Of a DNA stretch of 64,000 nt, positions 25,989 to 37,400 are shown one piece after another. A model generated the notes under the pieces. The model made no database searches and had not been told where the DNA came from. It worked only from the letters and a program-made list of their open reading frames with translations. The position numbers were made by a program, and so were the translations under genes. The stretch comes from Hirsutella rhossiliensis (lineage: Eukaryota > Ascomycota > Sordariomycetes > Hypocreales > Ophiocordycipitaceae). The stretch is taken from contig NW_025408674.1 in assembly GCF_020360975.1 (NCBI RefSeq), positions 186,001 through 250,000 of the forward strand. Direction: 5' to 3'. The number at the start of each line of letters is the position of its first letter. Positions within the stretch are counted from its first letter, which is position 1.

Positions 25989-26645
25989 GCCGGCTACTAA
26001 TATCTCTATAACTATAAATCCTAACCCCGTTAGCTATAGAATACGATAATATATAGACTATATAGATTCTTATAAAGGAAAATAGTAAGCTATTAACCTA
26101 GCTATAGTATATCGATATCTATTAGTATTAGTTACGCTAAGAGGTCTAAAGGGGACTTATTTCTATTTATTAGGTTCTAACGGTATTAATAAAAGCTAAT
26201 AGTCTTATAAAGCCCTTACTAAAGTAGAAGCTAGCTATCTTTTTATAGTAAATTAGGCTAAAAGACGTTCGAGAGAAGCTATCCTTAGAAGCCCGCCTTA
26301 AGAGTCTACGAGAGGAGCTAATAGTATATAAGAGGAAGGAAACGTCTATAGCTAAAGAGAGGAATTAGGACTTATCTTAAAGGAGGGCCCCTAGCTTAAT
26401 TAGGACTTATTCTTCTTAAAGGCCCCCCTTTTAGGGACTTATCCTTAGAGAAGCCCCCCTTTCTTATAGGACTTAATTTCCTCCTTAGGCCCCTTTTTCC
26501 TAAAGTAGGTCTAAAAGAGCCTAGGGCTAAAACCCGGATTTCTTAAGTAAGGGATAAGTATAGACTAAGACCTCCTCTATACGCTTACTAGCCTAGGTAT
26601 TTAGCTTTACCCTTTCTATAAGGGCAGGCTATAGCTAAGGGGGTA
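25989..26645 (+). pseudogene. Copia A2 pol, 3' remainder
   Basis: Continues the RNase H region interrupted after 12,047. The first ~30 bases match the reverse complement of bases 1-31 in copia A1, which proves the join. The rest leads through the 3' non-coding part to the 3' LTR. No intact frame. Confidence 0.85.
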
Positions 26646-27137
26646 TATCGCGAAGCGTGGCCTAATTTCGTAGTTCTTAGAAATATCCCTTAGTACGAGG
26701 GACCTAGGAAGCTAAAAACACCCGGTATAAAAAACAGGTTTTAAAGAAGTAGCTAAAAAGAGGTATAGAAAGAAAGGTAGGGGTATAAGGGGAAGTAGAA
26801 GTAGCGATAGCTTCTTATAGAGGTAGCGAGAGATAAGACGGATATACCGGCAACGGCTAAAAAGGAAGGGAAAAACCGGTAAAAGGCTCGGTAGTTAAAA
26901 GGATATTAGTACCTTCTTTAAGTAGGATCTTCTTTATTAATTAAGATACTAAACGGGTATAAAGAGGGGCGTTAGATAGAGGAAAGAAGGATAATTAAGG
27001 AAATATAATAATTACTCCCTTACTATAATTACTACTCCTATAAGAATTAAATATCTCTACCCTACCTATCCGACCCCTTACTTTTACTTTTACCTTTATA
27101 TATTTTATATATACTTCTTATATCTCTCTTTACGAGA
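26646..27137 (+). repeat. 3' LTR of copia A2
   Basis: 492 bp, same length as the 5' LTR at 6,137-6,628; starts tatcgcgaag and ends tacgaga. It keeps a TG in its first 20 bases (gcgtgg) that the 5' LTR has lost, so the two LTRs were mutated unequally. Followed by the target-duplication copy CTTAT (27,138-27,142). Confidence 0.9.
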
Positions 27138-28637
27138 CTTATAGTATAATTAGGGACGAAATATAAGCTTAGTATAGCTTATTACTTATAAATAAATAAA
27201 TAAATAGAATAACTTAATTAAACGCTTAAATAATATTTATAATACTATATTAGCTATAAATAAAACGATTAAGTTAAATAGCTACTAATAGTATAACTAG
27301 CTTATAATAGCTTAGTTATAGAAATAACTAAGCTCTTATTAATATATATTAATTATAGATATAACCTAGAAGTATTTAAGGTTATTTAATAAAGACTATA
27401 AATAAAATAAGTAATACTATAAGTAGATTAGCTATAAAAATTATATAAAGAAATATAATAAGAACTTTAATTTATTAGAAAATAAATATCTACTTACTAT
27501 AATCGGAAAAGATTATAGGGACTAATCTTTTAAGAGGGAGATATAGTCTACTTTATATAACGAAATATTAAAATAAAACGGCTAAGTAATAAATTAGATT
27601 TTAAGAAACTTAGACCGTTTAAAGTTAAGAAAACTATTTTAAAAGTTAACTATAAACTTTCGCTATTAATAATAATATAGATATACTTAATATTTTATAT
27701 CTTATTATTAAAGCTAGCGCTATAAAACGCTAAACTATAAGAAAGAAATTTAAAGTTAACGATAATTAAGAATATAAAGCTAAATAAATACTAGATATAA
27801 GAAAATAAGGTTAGTAATAAAAGTACCTTATTAAGTAAAAGGGATATAAACTAAAAGAAAATACCTAGGAACTACTTAAGTACTTACCCTACTATAGTTC
27901 TTTACTTTAATAGTTTTACTAGTAAAATCTACCCTAGGTATTATAAAATCGCTTAATAAACTAATAGTATTTTAATTAATTATATTAAATCTACTTATTT
28001 ATTAAATATTAACTATTACTTTAGATTCTTAACGCTCTACTTTATTAAGGTTATTTAAGGAATAAAGGCCTTAATAGGCTATCTTAGTACCCTTTATCTT
28101 TAGCTAGTACTTTTAATAGTAAAGCCGCGCTAAACGAGCTAAGGCTTTATTTAGGTTAGCTTAAGCTTTTAATATTCGCTCCTTAGTAATTTCTTTTTCT
28201 TTATTTAATTAATCGGACTTTAGATTTATTTAGGATACTAAGAGATATATTAGCTATAAATAATAAGTAAGATAATAAGGTTACTTATAAGAGCTAATCG
28301 CTACGCTTAATATATTATAAGAACGACCTTACTATATATATTTAATATACTTAGAAGATTTCTTTAGTATTTTATAATAAAAGCCGCGTAATAAATAAAA
28401 AGAATATAGTATAATATTAAAACTAAGACGATTAATAAACTTAGCTAAATAAATACGCTTAAGGGTCTTATAAGAACGATCTTTTAATATACGACTAAAT
28501 ATACTATTAGTAGTATATCCTAAGGGATAAAAAGGATAAACGAGGAATATATATACGCGCGATAAAGGTATATTTATATATAGCGGCTAAGGTAGTAATA
28601 GGTCTTATAAATAAAACTAAAAGGAAGGGAGATATTA
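27138..28637 (+). mobile_element. Gypsy C1, segment 2 (integrase to 3' end)
   Basis: Continues C1 after copia A2. It is the reverse complement of C2 from about 35,955 to 34,456, i.e. the integrase and downstream part of pol up to the 3' LTR. It is extremely TA-rich; only the family relation and position support the call. Confidence 0.82.
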
Positions 28638-28681
28638 TATTATAACTATAGTTAGTAGGCTATAGGAGAGCTAGCTATAGT
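28638..28681 (+). repeat. Gypsy C1 3' LTR, first part
   Basis: Begins tattataactatag, the complement of the right end of the C2 LTR. It is cut by copia A3 after ATAGT (28,677-28,681), and that pentamer recurs at 33,097-33,101 where the LTR continues. Confidence 0.85.
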
Positions 28682-29166
28682 TATTACGAAGCGTAGCTTA
28701 ATTTTATAGTTCTTAGAGATATCCCTTAGTAAGAGGGACTAAGGAAGCTAAAAATACCCGGTATAGAAGAAGGAAGAAGGAGCTAAAAAGAGGTATAGAA
28801 AGGAGGGTAGGGGTATAAGGGGAAGTAGAAGTAGCGATAGCTTCCTATAGAGGTAGCGAGAGATAAGATAGATATACCGGCAATAGTTAGAAAGGAGGGG
28901 AAAAACTAGTAAAAAGCTTAGTAGTCGAAAGGATATTAGTAGCTTCTTTAAGTAGGATCTTCTTTATTAATTAAGATGCTAAATAGATATAAAGAGGGGC
29001 GTTAAATAAAGGAAAGAAGGATAATTAAAGCAATATAATAATTACTCCCCTAACTTTATTACTGCCCCTATAAGAATTAAATCTCTCTGCCTTACCTATC
29101 CGACCCCTTACTTTTAATTTTACCTTTATATATTTTTATATACTTCTTATATCTCTCTTCGCGAGA
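28682..29166 (+). repeat. 5' LTR of copia A3
   Basis: 485 bp, starts tattacgaag and ends cgcgaga. Directly followed by the half-tRNA-type primer-binding site gttataagcccgggagg (29,167-29,183). Confidence 0.88.
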
Positions 29167-32100
29167 GTTATAAGCCCGGGAGGAATAGTATTCCTATACC
29201 TTCCGGCTGCTATAAAAGGCACCTTTTTTATATCCTTTATAGCTTCCTTTTACCCCTCTTACTAGAAAGGCCGATTTTTAACCGACTTTTCTACCCCCTT
29301 ACTTCTATAACGATAACGAAAACCGACTCCTTTACCGTCCCTACGGTCTATAGGACGATTCTTATAAAGCCCTAAGATTAAGATAAGTAGGTAAAGGAGC
29401 TACGGGCTTATATAAATAGAACTATCTATAATTTAGTCTTCTTTAATAAGTAGGACCCTCTTAAGCCCCCTCTTTATCCTAGGGCAACGGACTTTATAGA
29501 GGGCGCTACCCTCTTCTCCGAGCTAACCTCTATATAATAAAGAGCCTTTTCTACTACCTTAGGTAACTATAAAAGTTATCGAAAGGAATACCTTTACGAG
29601 ACGAAGCTACTAACTACTACTTATACGGCGATAATAGAATCCGTTAGTACTATAAAGCTAATCTCTCTTTAAGAGGAAGAGACTCCTAGGCAGTAGCTTT
29701 TAAAGCTCGAGACCTTAATAGCTCCCTCGAGGGGCTATATAACTAACTATATTAAGAAGACCTATACGGTATATCTAGGAGCCTTTTCTACTAAGAACTT
29801 ACTAGCTTCTTCGTAGCTAGCTAAGTAAGAAGAAATCCTCGAGGAAGCTAACTAATACTTCTTAATAGAAGCTCTTTCCGGCTAGTAGCTATAGGATATA
29901 TCTCTACTAATAAAGCTTATTAGTAATAGTTACTTAACTATCTTTTAAGAGGCTAGCTAGGAACTAGATAAAGAGGCTACTAGAGTATAATAGTAAGTAG
30001 TCTTATTCCTTCGTAGCTAGTACTCGACCTAGATAGCTCGACCTATAGCTGCTATAGCCCTTATTGCTACGGCCCCCGCTGCTACTACTATAGCTATTGC
30101 TCCTTCGGCTCCTCCTCCCTCGAGAGCCTTAACCCTATCTTTAACGGCTACCTTAGTCCTAGCCCCGGCTTCGTATCTTACTCCGGGCCCGGACCCGGTC
30201 CCGTTAGTTAGACCGGCCCGACTAGTCCCCTAATAGACCTTTTAGTCTATTAGTCGAAAAATCAAGGAACTAATCGAAATCGAACCTCTTTATTAAAATT
30301 AGCAATAAGGGGTAAAAAGAGGAGGTTTTTAAGTAGACCTTCTAGATCGGGACGAGGATTCCTTAAAGAAATAATATATAAGGAGGAATCGAACTACCTA
30401 CTAAGTATATAAAAAGCCCTATTAGCTAGAAGACTACTAGTAGGTCTTCGAGGAAAACCGACTTAAAGGAGTTAACCCTTTAAAGAGGCTATAAGAAATA
30501 GTATAATAGTCTCTTAAGGAGGACCCCTTATTATAGAAGAAGATAGACGAGATTTAGGTTACTAAGAAATAGTAACTAATAACGCCGCTACCCCTATTTA
30601 AGCTATAAATTTAAGGAAAAATCGTTAGTATAGTAAATCCGGCCTTCGTCTTCCTTATAGATTAATAAGGCTAAGACTAACCGTTAGAGCCCTCCGATTA
30701 TCCCCTACGAAAATCAGCTATCCTTAACTCCGGTGCTTCCCTCGATATCTATAATATACTCTTACGATTCCGGTCCTTTAAGAAAGTATAGAGGGAATAC
30801 CTTATTGCTAGGGAATTAACCGTACGGATAGAGGGGTATAGAAGGGTGAATTTTACGATAAAATTACCTAACGGGTCTATATAAATTCTTCGGCGAAAAA
30901 GGGTAGTATTTTGCCCTTAATTTTTAATAAGCCTAATTTCCTTCTACCTTCTTAGAGAGGAAGGAATCTTCTAGGATATAACGTCTAAGCCTACGAGGCT
31001 AGTCTAGAAGAATTAGACTATTAAGCTTATTAAGGAGAAATTCGGTTAATTTATTCTCGAATTCTAACCTATTTATAGGAAGGAACTACTTAAGAAGTTA
31101 GCTTTCCTTACTAGGAGGAATAGGTCTACTATAAAGGACCCTCTTTTAGCAGCCTAAGGAGACAGCATTCTTTAGCACGTATAACTTAGTTACCCGGGCC
31201 CCCTAGCTTTATATAGGCTAGGCTAATAATAGGGCGTACGAATAAGGGGCTTAAAGACCGTCGAATATAAACACTATAGCTAAGGAAAGACTAGGAGACG
31301 AATTTCTAGAAGGACCTTAATACGGCCGGACTAGCCGTATAAGGAAATTTAGGTCGACTAGACCGACGTCTCTAGGGACTAGGAAAGCTTTATTAAGGTA
31401 ATGTTTTTTATAGACGCCTTTTTAGGGATGGTTTTACCTTATTTCTTATAGACCTACCTAAGTAAGTATAACTAGTTTACCCTCTAAGACTTCGTTAACT
31501 AGATAAAATCCTACTTTAGCTACGAGGTAAAGAAGATATAGTTTAATAGAGAGCTATTTATAAAGGATATCTTAAATTAGCTTTAAAAAAGGGGCATTTT
31601 ACCCCTCCCGTTAGCACCGAATACCTAGGCCTAAAACGGAGGGGTAGAAAGATTAAGGGGTGCTATAATAAAAAGAGCCTATATAATAAGACTTACTATA
31701 AAGCTTCTATACGACCTTTAAAGGGAAGTCGTTAAAACCGCCTATTACCTTTAGAACCGGACCCTTAGGGACCCTAAGGACCCTAGGGAACTAAACTAAG
31801 GAATAAATTAAAAATCCCCCCTTAAGCTCTTTACGAAAAAGAGGGCCTCGCTAGCCTACCTTTATGCCTATAGCTATAAGGCATACGTAATAACTACCGA
31901 TATATAGCTAAAAAGGAAGAAGAAAAGAAAGCTTAATCTTAGAGCCTTTATTAGTTACCTTATTAGCTATAATTCTACGAATATCTTCCGGATCTAGATT
32001 CCTCTTCTACGGAAGGTTATTACGACTAGGGATATAATTTTCGATAAATCTAGCTTCTTTAACGGAAAGAGGGATTAATAGCCCCTCTTACTCTCTTAAC

Positions 32101-32912
32101 GTTAGCTAATTTAGAAGATTTAAATCCCCCCTTCCTAATAGTCTTAAGAAGAGGTTCTAAATAAGGAAATAAAAGAAGAAACTAACGTTAAAGTAGTCGA
32201 GGATAACGCTAACTTCGAAGAAGAGGAAGCTACTAGATTAGATAATCTAGACGAAGAAAGAGACTATAGGAAAGCGGTAGAGCTAGAATACGCCTACCTA
32301 CCTATGCCTCCTCTTATATAAGAAGAAGATCTAAAAGTAGCTTTTTTAGTTAGTCTTTCTATCTCGACCCTTAAGGGGGTAGGAAAGGCACCTCTCTTAA
32401 AGGATTACCTAGCTGCCTTTTTATCCCTACTTCGAAAAACAAAGGAAGGTATAGGGCCCGATACGGATACTAAAGAAGACTAACCTCTCCCTTATTTTAA
32501 TCGTTTTTCCGACTTCTACCTAACGCTAATAGAAGACGGTTCCTACGGAGCGTTTATAGTAGGCTAGCTTTTTAAGCTACTATTAGTAAGGAAGGTATAT
32601 AAAAGAGACCTCCCGGACCTACTAGTAAACTAAAAGCAGCTAGAAAGACACTCCTTTAAAGACTAGTTTTTCTAGGCCTAGAAAGACTACCTAGCCTTAT
32701 ATAAAGAGATAGGGTCTTTCGAAGAGGTCCTTAAGGAAAAGGTAAGAGGAAAATAGGTCCTTAGCTATAAGTAGGTCTTTATCTATAAAACTAATAAACA
32801 CGGCTTCCTTTAAAAGTATAAAGCCTAGCTAGTTATCTATAGGAATTAATAGGAAAAGGGGGATCTACCTACTAAGGTAACTACCTTAGTAGGGATATCT
32901 TTTTAGACCCTT
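29167..32912 (+). pseudogene. Copia A3 gag-pol, 3' truncated
   Basis: Collinear with A2 6,629-11,061 minus the 0.7 kb insert. Gag lies in the first part; integrase lies around 31,330-32,070 and keeps several residues lost in A2. The frame carries many TAA/TAG stops. It ends inside the reverse transcriptase, before the Y-I-D-D box, at the deletion junction. Confidence 0.82.
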
Positions 32913-33096
32913 ATAGATATAAAGAGGGGCGTTAGATAAAGGAAAGAAGGATAATTAAGGCAATATAATAATTACTCCCTTACCTTTATTACTGCCCCTA
33001 TAAGAATTAAATCTCTCTACCCTACCTATCTAACCCCTTACTTTTAATTTTACCTTTATATATTTTTATATACTTCTTATATCTATCTTCGCGAGA
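32913..33096 (+). repeat. 3' LTR of copia A3, 5'-truncated
   Basis: 184 bp matching the last 184 bp of the 5' LTR (28,983-29,166). The junction with pol shares the short sequence atag between both partners, consistent with a microhomology-mediated deletion. Confidence 0.85.
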
Positions 33097-33474
33097 ATAG
33101 TTATATAATAAAATAGCTTAAAATAATAGTTAGAACGAAAAGCTATTTACGCTTAGCTTACTTAAAGCCTATATAAGCTAAGTAAGCTTTATATAAATAG
33201 ATTACTACTTAGGAGTATAGCTTATAAGTAAGCTATAGTAAGCTATAAAGGGGATTATAGCTAGGTCTATAATCTAAAGATAATCTTTATAAGTATATAT
33301 AGTTACTTACTTTTACTCTTTTAAATAAATAGCTCTCTAGCTTTTAATATTAATCTTTATTATAATTTTATCTTTAATTCTAATTACCTAGTTATAGTCT
33401 ATAGTCTATAACCTCTAACTTATTACTAACGTAATATACTTATTATTACTTAAACTACGCCTTAGTTATTATAT
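33097..33474 (+). repeat. Gypsy C1 3' LTR, remainder, incomplete
   Basis: Resumes with ATAGT and follows the reverse complement of the C2 LTR as far as about 33,474 (…tatatctat). After that it diverges, and about 90 bp of the family LTR are missing. Bases 33,475-33,510 belong to nothing I recognise and precede the LTR of gypsy D. Confidence 0.75.
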
Positions 33475-33510
33475 CTATAACTTATAAGTAAGGTAAGTAT
33501 AATTCTATAC

Positions 33511-33767
33511 TATTAAGGGCTAGTATATACTTAGTATAGTAGTATAAGGCCGAATAATTATTTATTTAAAGCTAAGGAGAAAGGAGGAAAACTCTATCTT
33601 AGTTATAATAGTTATCTATCTTCCTTAGTCCTTAGCTCGACCTATATTTAAGTACTATTTAGCCTAAGTTTAGGTTAAGCTTTACTTATATATAGGTCTA
33701 CTTTAGCTTAACCGTACTATAGTCGCTATAGTATAACCTTAGCCTTTTATAAGTATAGCCTATAATA
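33511..33767 (-). repeat. 3' LTR of gypsy D
   Basis: 257 bp and collinear with 47,924-48,180 at equal length. Differences are mostly C/T and G/A. Its likely TG...CA ends now read TA...TA. Confidence 0.87.
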
Positions 33768-33985
33768 CTACCCTTACTCTCCCTATCTTATTAGTAGTAC
33801 TCTTATTCTTTTCTTACTACCTTTTTATTATTACTATCCCTTTTTTTCCTTAGCGCGTATAGTCGCTTCCTTTTACCTTATACTTACCTTATCCTTTTAT
33901 ATACTAACCTTTTATATACCTATTCTACTTTATTCTTTCCTCTTCTATATATATACCCCTATACCTTACTAACTATATATATACC
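33768..33985 (-). mobile_element. Gypsy D, 3' non-coding piece left of C2
   Basis: About 220 bp of pyrimidine- and A-rich sequence between the D 3' LTR and the C2 insertion. It ends with ATACC (33,981-33,985), the left C2 target duplication. No coding signal. Confidence 0.75.
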
Positions 33986-34455
33986 TATAACGACCGGTAT
34001 TATTCCTAAGGGATAAACCTATTAAGGGGTTTATATTAATAGATATAATAGGGCGTAGTTTAAGTAATAATATATATATTATATTAGTAATAAGTTAGAG
34101 GTTATAGACTATAGACTATAACTAAGTAATTAAAATTAAAGATAGAATCGTAATAAAGATCTATATTAAAAGCTAGAGAGCTATTTATTTAAAGGAGTAA
34201 AAATAGGTAGCTATATATACCTATAGAGACTATCCTTAGATTACGGTCCTAGCTATAATCCCCTTTATAGCTTACTATAGCTTACTCGTAAGCTATACTC
34301 TTAAGTAGTAATCTATCTATATAAAGCTTACTTAGCTTATATACGCTTTAGGTAAGCTAAGCCTAAGTAACTTCTTATCTTAACTATTATTTTAAGCCGC
34401 TTTATTATATAAACTTAGCTAGCTCTCTTATAGCCTACTAACTATAGTTATAATA
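33986..34455 (-). repeat. 3' LTR of gypsy C2
   Basis: 470 bp, starts tataacgaccgg and ends tagttataata on the plus strand. Equal in length to 41,342-41,811. The first bases on each strand are TA, consistent with RIP of a TG...CA terminus. Confidence 0.9.
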
Positions 34456-37400
34456 TAATATCTCCCTTTATTTTAGTCTTATCTATAAGACCTACTACTA
34501 CCTTAGCCGCTATATATAAATATACCTTTATTACGTATATATATATTCCCTATTTATCCTTTCTATCCCTTAAGATATACTATTAATAGTATATTTAGTC
34601 GCGTATTAAAAGATCGTTCTTATAAGACCCTTAAGTATACTTATTTAGCTAAGTTTATTAATTATCTTAGTTTTAATATTATACTATATTCTTTTTATTC
34701 TTTACGTAGCTTCTACTATAAAATACTAGAGAAATCTTCTAAGTATATTAAATATATATAGTAGGGTCTCTCCTACGATATATTAGGTATAGCGATTAGC
34801 TCTTATAAGTAACTTTATTATCCTACCTATTATTTATAGCTAATATATTTTCTAGTATCCTAAATAAATCTAGAGTCCGATTAATTAAATAAAAAAGAAG
34901 AAATTACTAAGGAGCGAATATTAAAAGCTTAAGCTAACCTAAACGAAGCCTTAGCTTATTTAGTATAGCTTCGCTATTAAAAGCGCTAGCTAAAGATAAA
35001 AGGGACCGATATATTTTTTTAGGGCCTTTATTCCTTAGATAACCTTAACGAGGCTAAGCGCTAAGAATCTAAAGTAGTAGTCGATATTTAGTCTATAAGT
35101 AGGTTTAATATAATTAATTAAAATACTATTAGTTCGTTAAGCGATTTTATAATACCTAGGGTAGATTTTACTAGTAGAACTATTAAAGTAAAGAACTATA
35201 GTAGGTTAAGTACTTAAGTAGTTCCTAGGTATTTTCTTTTAATCTATATCCCTTTTACTTAATAAGGTATTCTTATTATAACCTTATTTTCTTATATTTA
35301 GTATTTATTTAGTTTTATATTCCTAATTATTATTAACTTTAATTTTATCTTATAGTTTAGCGTTTTATAGTACTAGTTTTAATAATAAGATATAAAATAT
35401 TAGGTATATCTATATTATTATTAGCAGCGAAAGTTTATAGTTAACTTTTAAAATAGCTTTCTTAACCTTAAATAGTTTAAGTTTCTTAAAATCTAATTTA
35501 TTACTTAGTTATTTTATTTTAATATTTCGTTATATAAGGTAGACTATATCTCCCTCTTAAAAGATTAGTCCTTATAATCTTTTCCGATTATAATAAGTAG
35601 ATATTCGTTTTTTAATAAATTAAAGTTCTTATTATATTTCTTTATATAATTTTTATAGCTAATCTATTTATAGTATCGCTCGTTCTACTTATAGTCTTTA
35701 TTAAGTAACCTTAAATACTTTTAGGTTATATCTATAATTAATATATATTAGTAAGAGCTTAGTTATTTCTATACCTAAGCTATTATAAGCTAGTTACGCT
35801 ATTAATAGCTATTTAACTTAATTTATTTATTTATAGCTAATATAGTATTATAAATATTATTTAAGCGTTTAGTTAAGTCGTTTTATTTATCTATTTATTT
35901 ATAAGTAATAAGCTATACTAAGCTTATATTTCGTCCTTAATTATACTATAAGAGCTTATTAAAATTTAACTATAAAGATACTTTATTAAAGATAATCTTA
36001 TTTAGTAGTTTATAATTACTAATAATTATTTATAGGAGTATATATACTAGCTATTCTATATTACTTACCTCTTTATATAGTAAAAAGTATCTATACTTTA
36101 TTAATCTATTAGTAATAATAAATATACTATTATACTTAACGGTAGTTATAGGTTCTTTTAATAGTAGTAGCTTTATAATATAGTTAAAAGCTATTAAATC
36201 CTATAGTTTTTCTAGTACTAGTAGCGGTTATAATTCTCTATATAATTTATATCGTTTAGCTTTACTTTATATATAAAGTTTATATTCTTTAATAACTTAT
36301 TATACTACTTCTTTAAGCTATAAAAAGTTATATTATCGTTTAATCTATTTTATTATCCTTTAGATTCCTTAGTATCTATATATTAGATATTTATATATAT
36401 CTTATATAACTTTATCTTATAATTCTAGTAGTATCTAGATTTTATTTTTATATAGTAAAACGTTTAAATATCCTATATTATATTTATTCGGTGCTTTATA
36501 TTCTTTTATTTATTTTAGGATCTTTTAGTTAGTTAAGTTACTAGGTTATACTTTAAATATTATATTTAGCTATCGTTACTAATAGTTCCTATTTTTATTA
36601 ATTTCTAGGAGCTATCCTTTTACTATAAGTACCCTTATATTATTATTACTTTATCGACTAAGGGTATTAGCTTAACCGTTTTTTATTCCTTTTCTATAAA
36701 TTATTTTATAGTTAAATTCTAATAAATATTCGGCCTATTAGATCTATTATCTATTTAACTATTATATTATTATAAAGTATAAGATGTTTTTATAATCTAT
36801 ATAAACCTTAACTTTATATTTACTTCTAAGAAGGTAGTATCGAAATTCCTTAAAAGATTAAATAATTATAAGGAATTCTTTATTATAGATAAAGTAATTA
36901 AGTTCTACGCTATATAGCTTTTTTAAGTAGAATATAATTAGTTATAGTCTTCCTTTATTATTTTTTTATCCGATTTATACTCTTAAAGTAAAGTCTAATA
37001 TATTAGTTTTAAGTTCGATTTATTATTTTAGATCGAAGGTAGTTAAAACTAGTTCTTATATAATCGTAGTTTTAATATATTCGAAAGCTTCGTTAGCTTT
37101 ATTATCTTATATAAATTCTTTTTCCTTCTTTATTAAGTTATATAATAGTACTATAATCTTTCTAAAATCTTTAATAAATCGTTAGTAGTAATTTATAAAT
37201 CTTAGGAAACTTTATATATCCTTAATATTCTTTAGTATTAGCTATTCTTTAACTAAGTTAATTTTATCTTATTATATTTATATCTCTCTTAATAAGATTA
37301 TATATCTAAGGAAGTTTACTTTCTATATATAAAACTTACTTTTCTTTAGTTTAACTAATAACTTTATATTTTAAAGTATATAAAGTACTTTATAGATATA

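Larger units (their letters stand above)
6137..27137 (+). mobile_element. Copia A2, full-length, split by nested gypsy elements
   Basis: Ty1/copia retrotransposon with two 492 bp LTRs (6,137-6,628 and 26,646-27,137). Its target duplication is TTTAT/CTTAT; the uninterrupted site is seen in C2 near 35,950. It is interrupted by gypsy B2 at 12,048-25,988 and by a 0.7 kb insert at 9,740-10,436. Without these it is about 6.35 kb. Gene order integrase then reverse transcriptase is copia-type. The whole element is heavily RIP-mutated and dead. Confidence 0.92.
28682..33096 (+). mobile_element. Copia A3, internally deleted copy
   Basis: Same family as A1 and A2, inserted into the 3' LTR of C1 with a perfect ATAGT duplication. 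It has a complete 5' LTR (28,682-29,166, 485 bp) and an internal region collinear with A2 up to about A2 position 11,061. It then jumps into the middle of the 3' LTR (32,913-33,096, last 184 bp). The deletion removes the catalytic part of reverse transcriptase, RNase H and ~300 bp of LTR. It lacks the 0.7 kb insert of A2. Confidence 0.9.
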
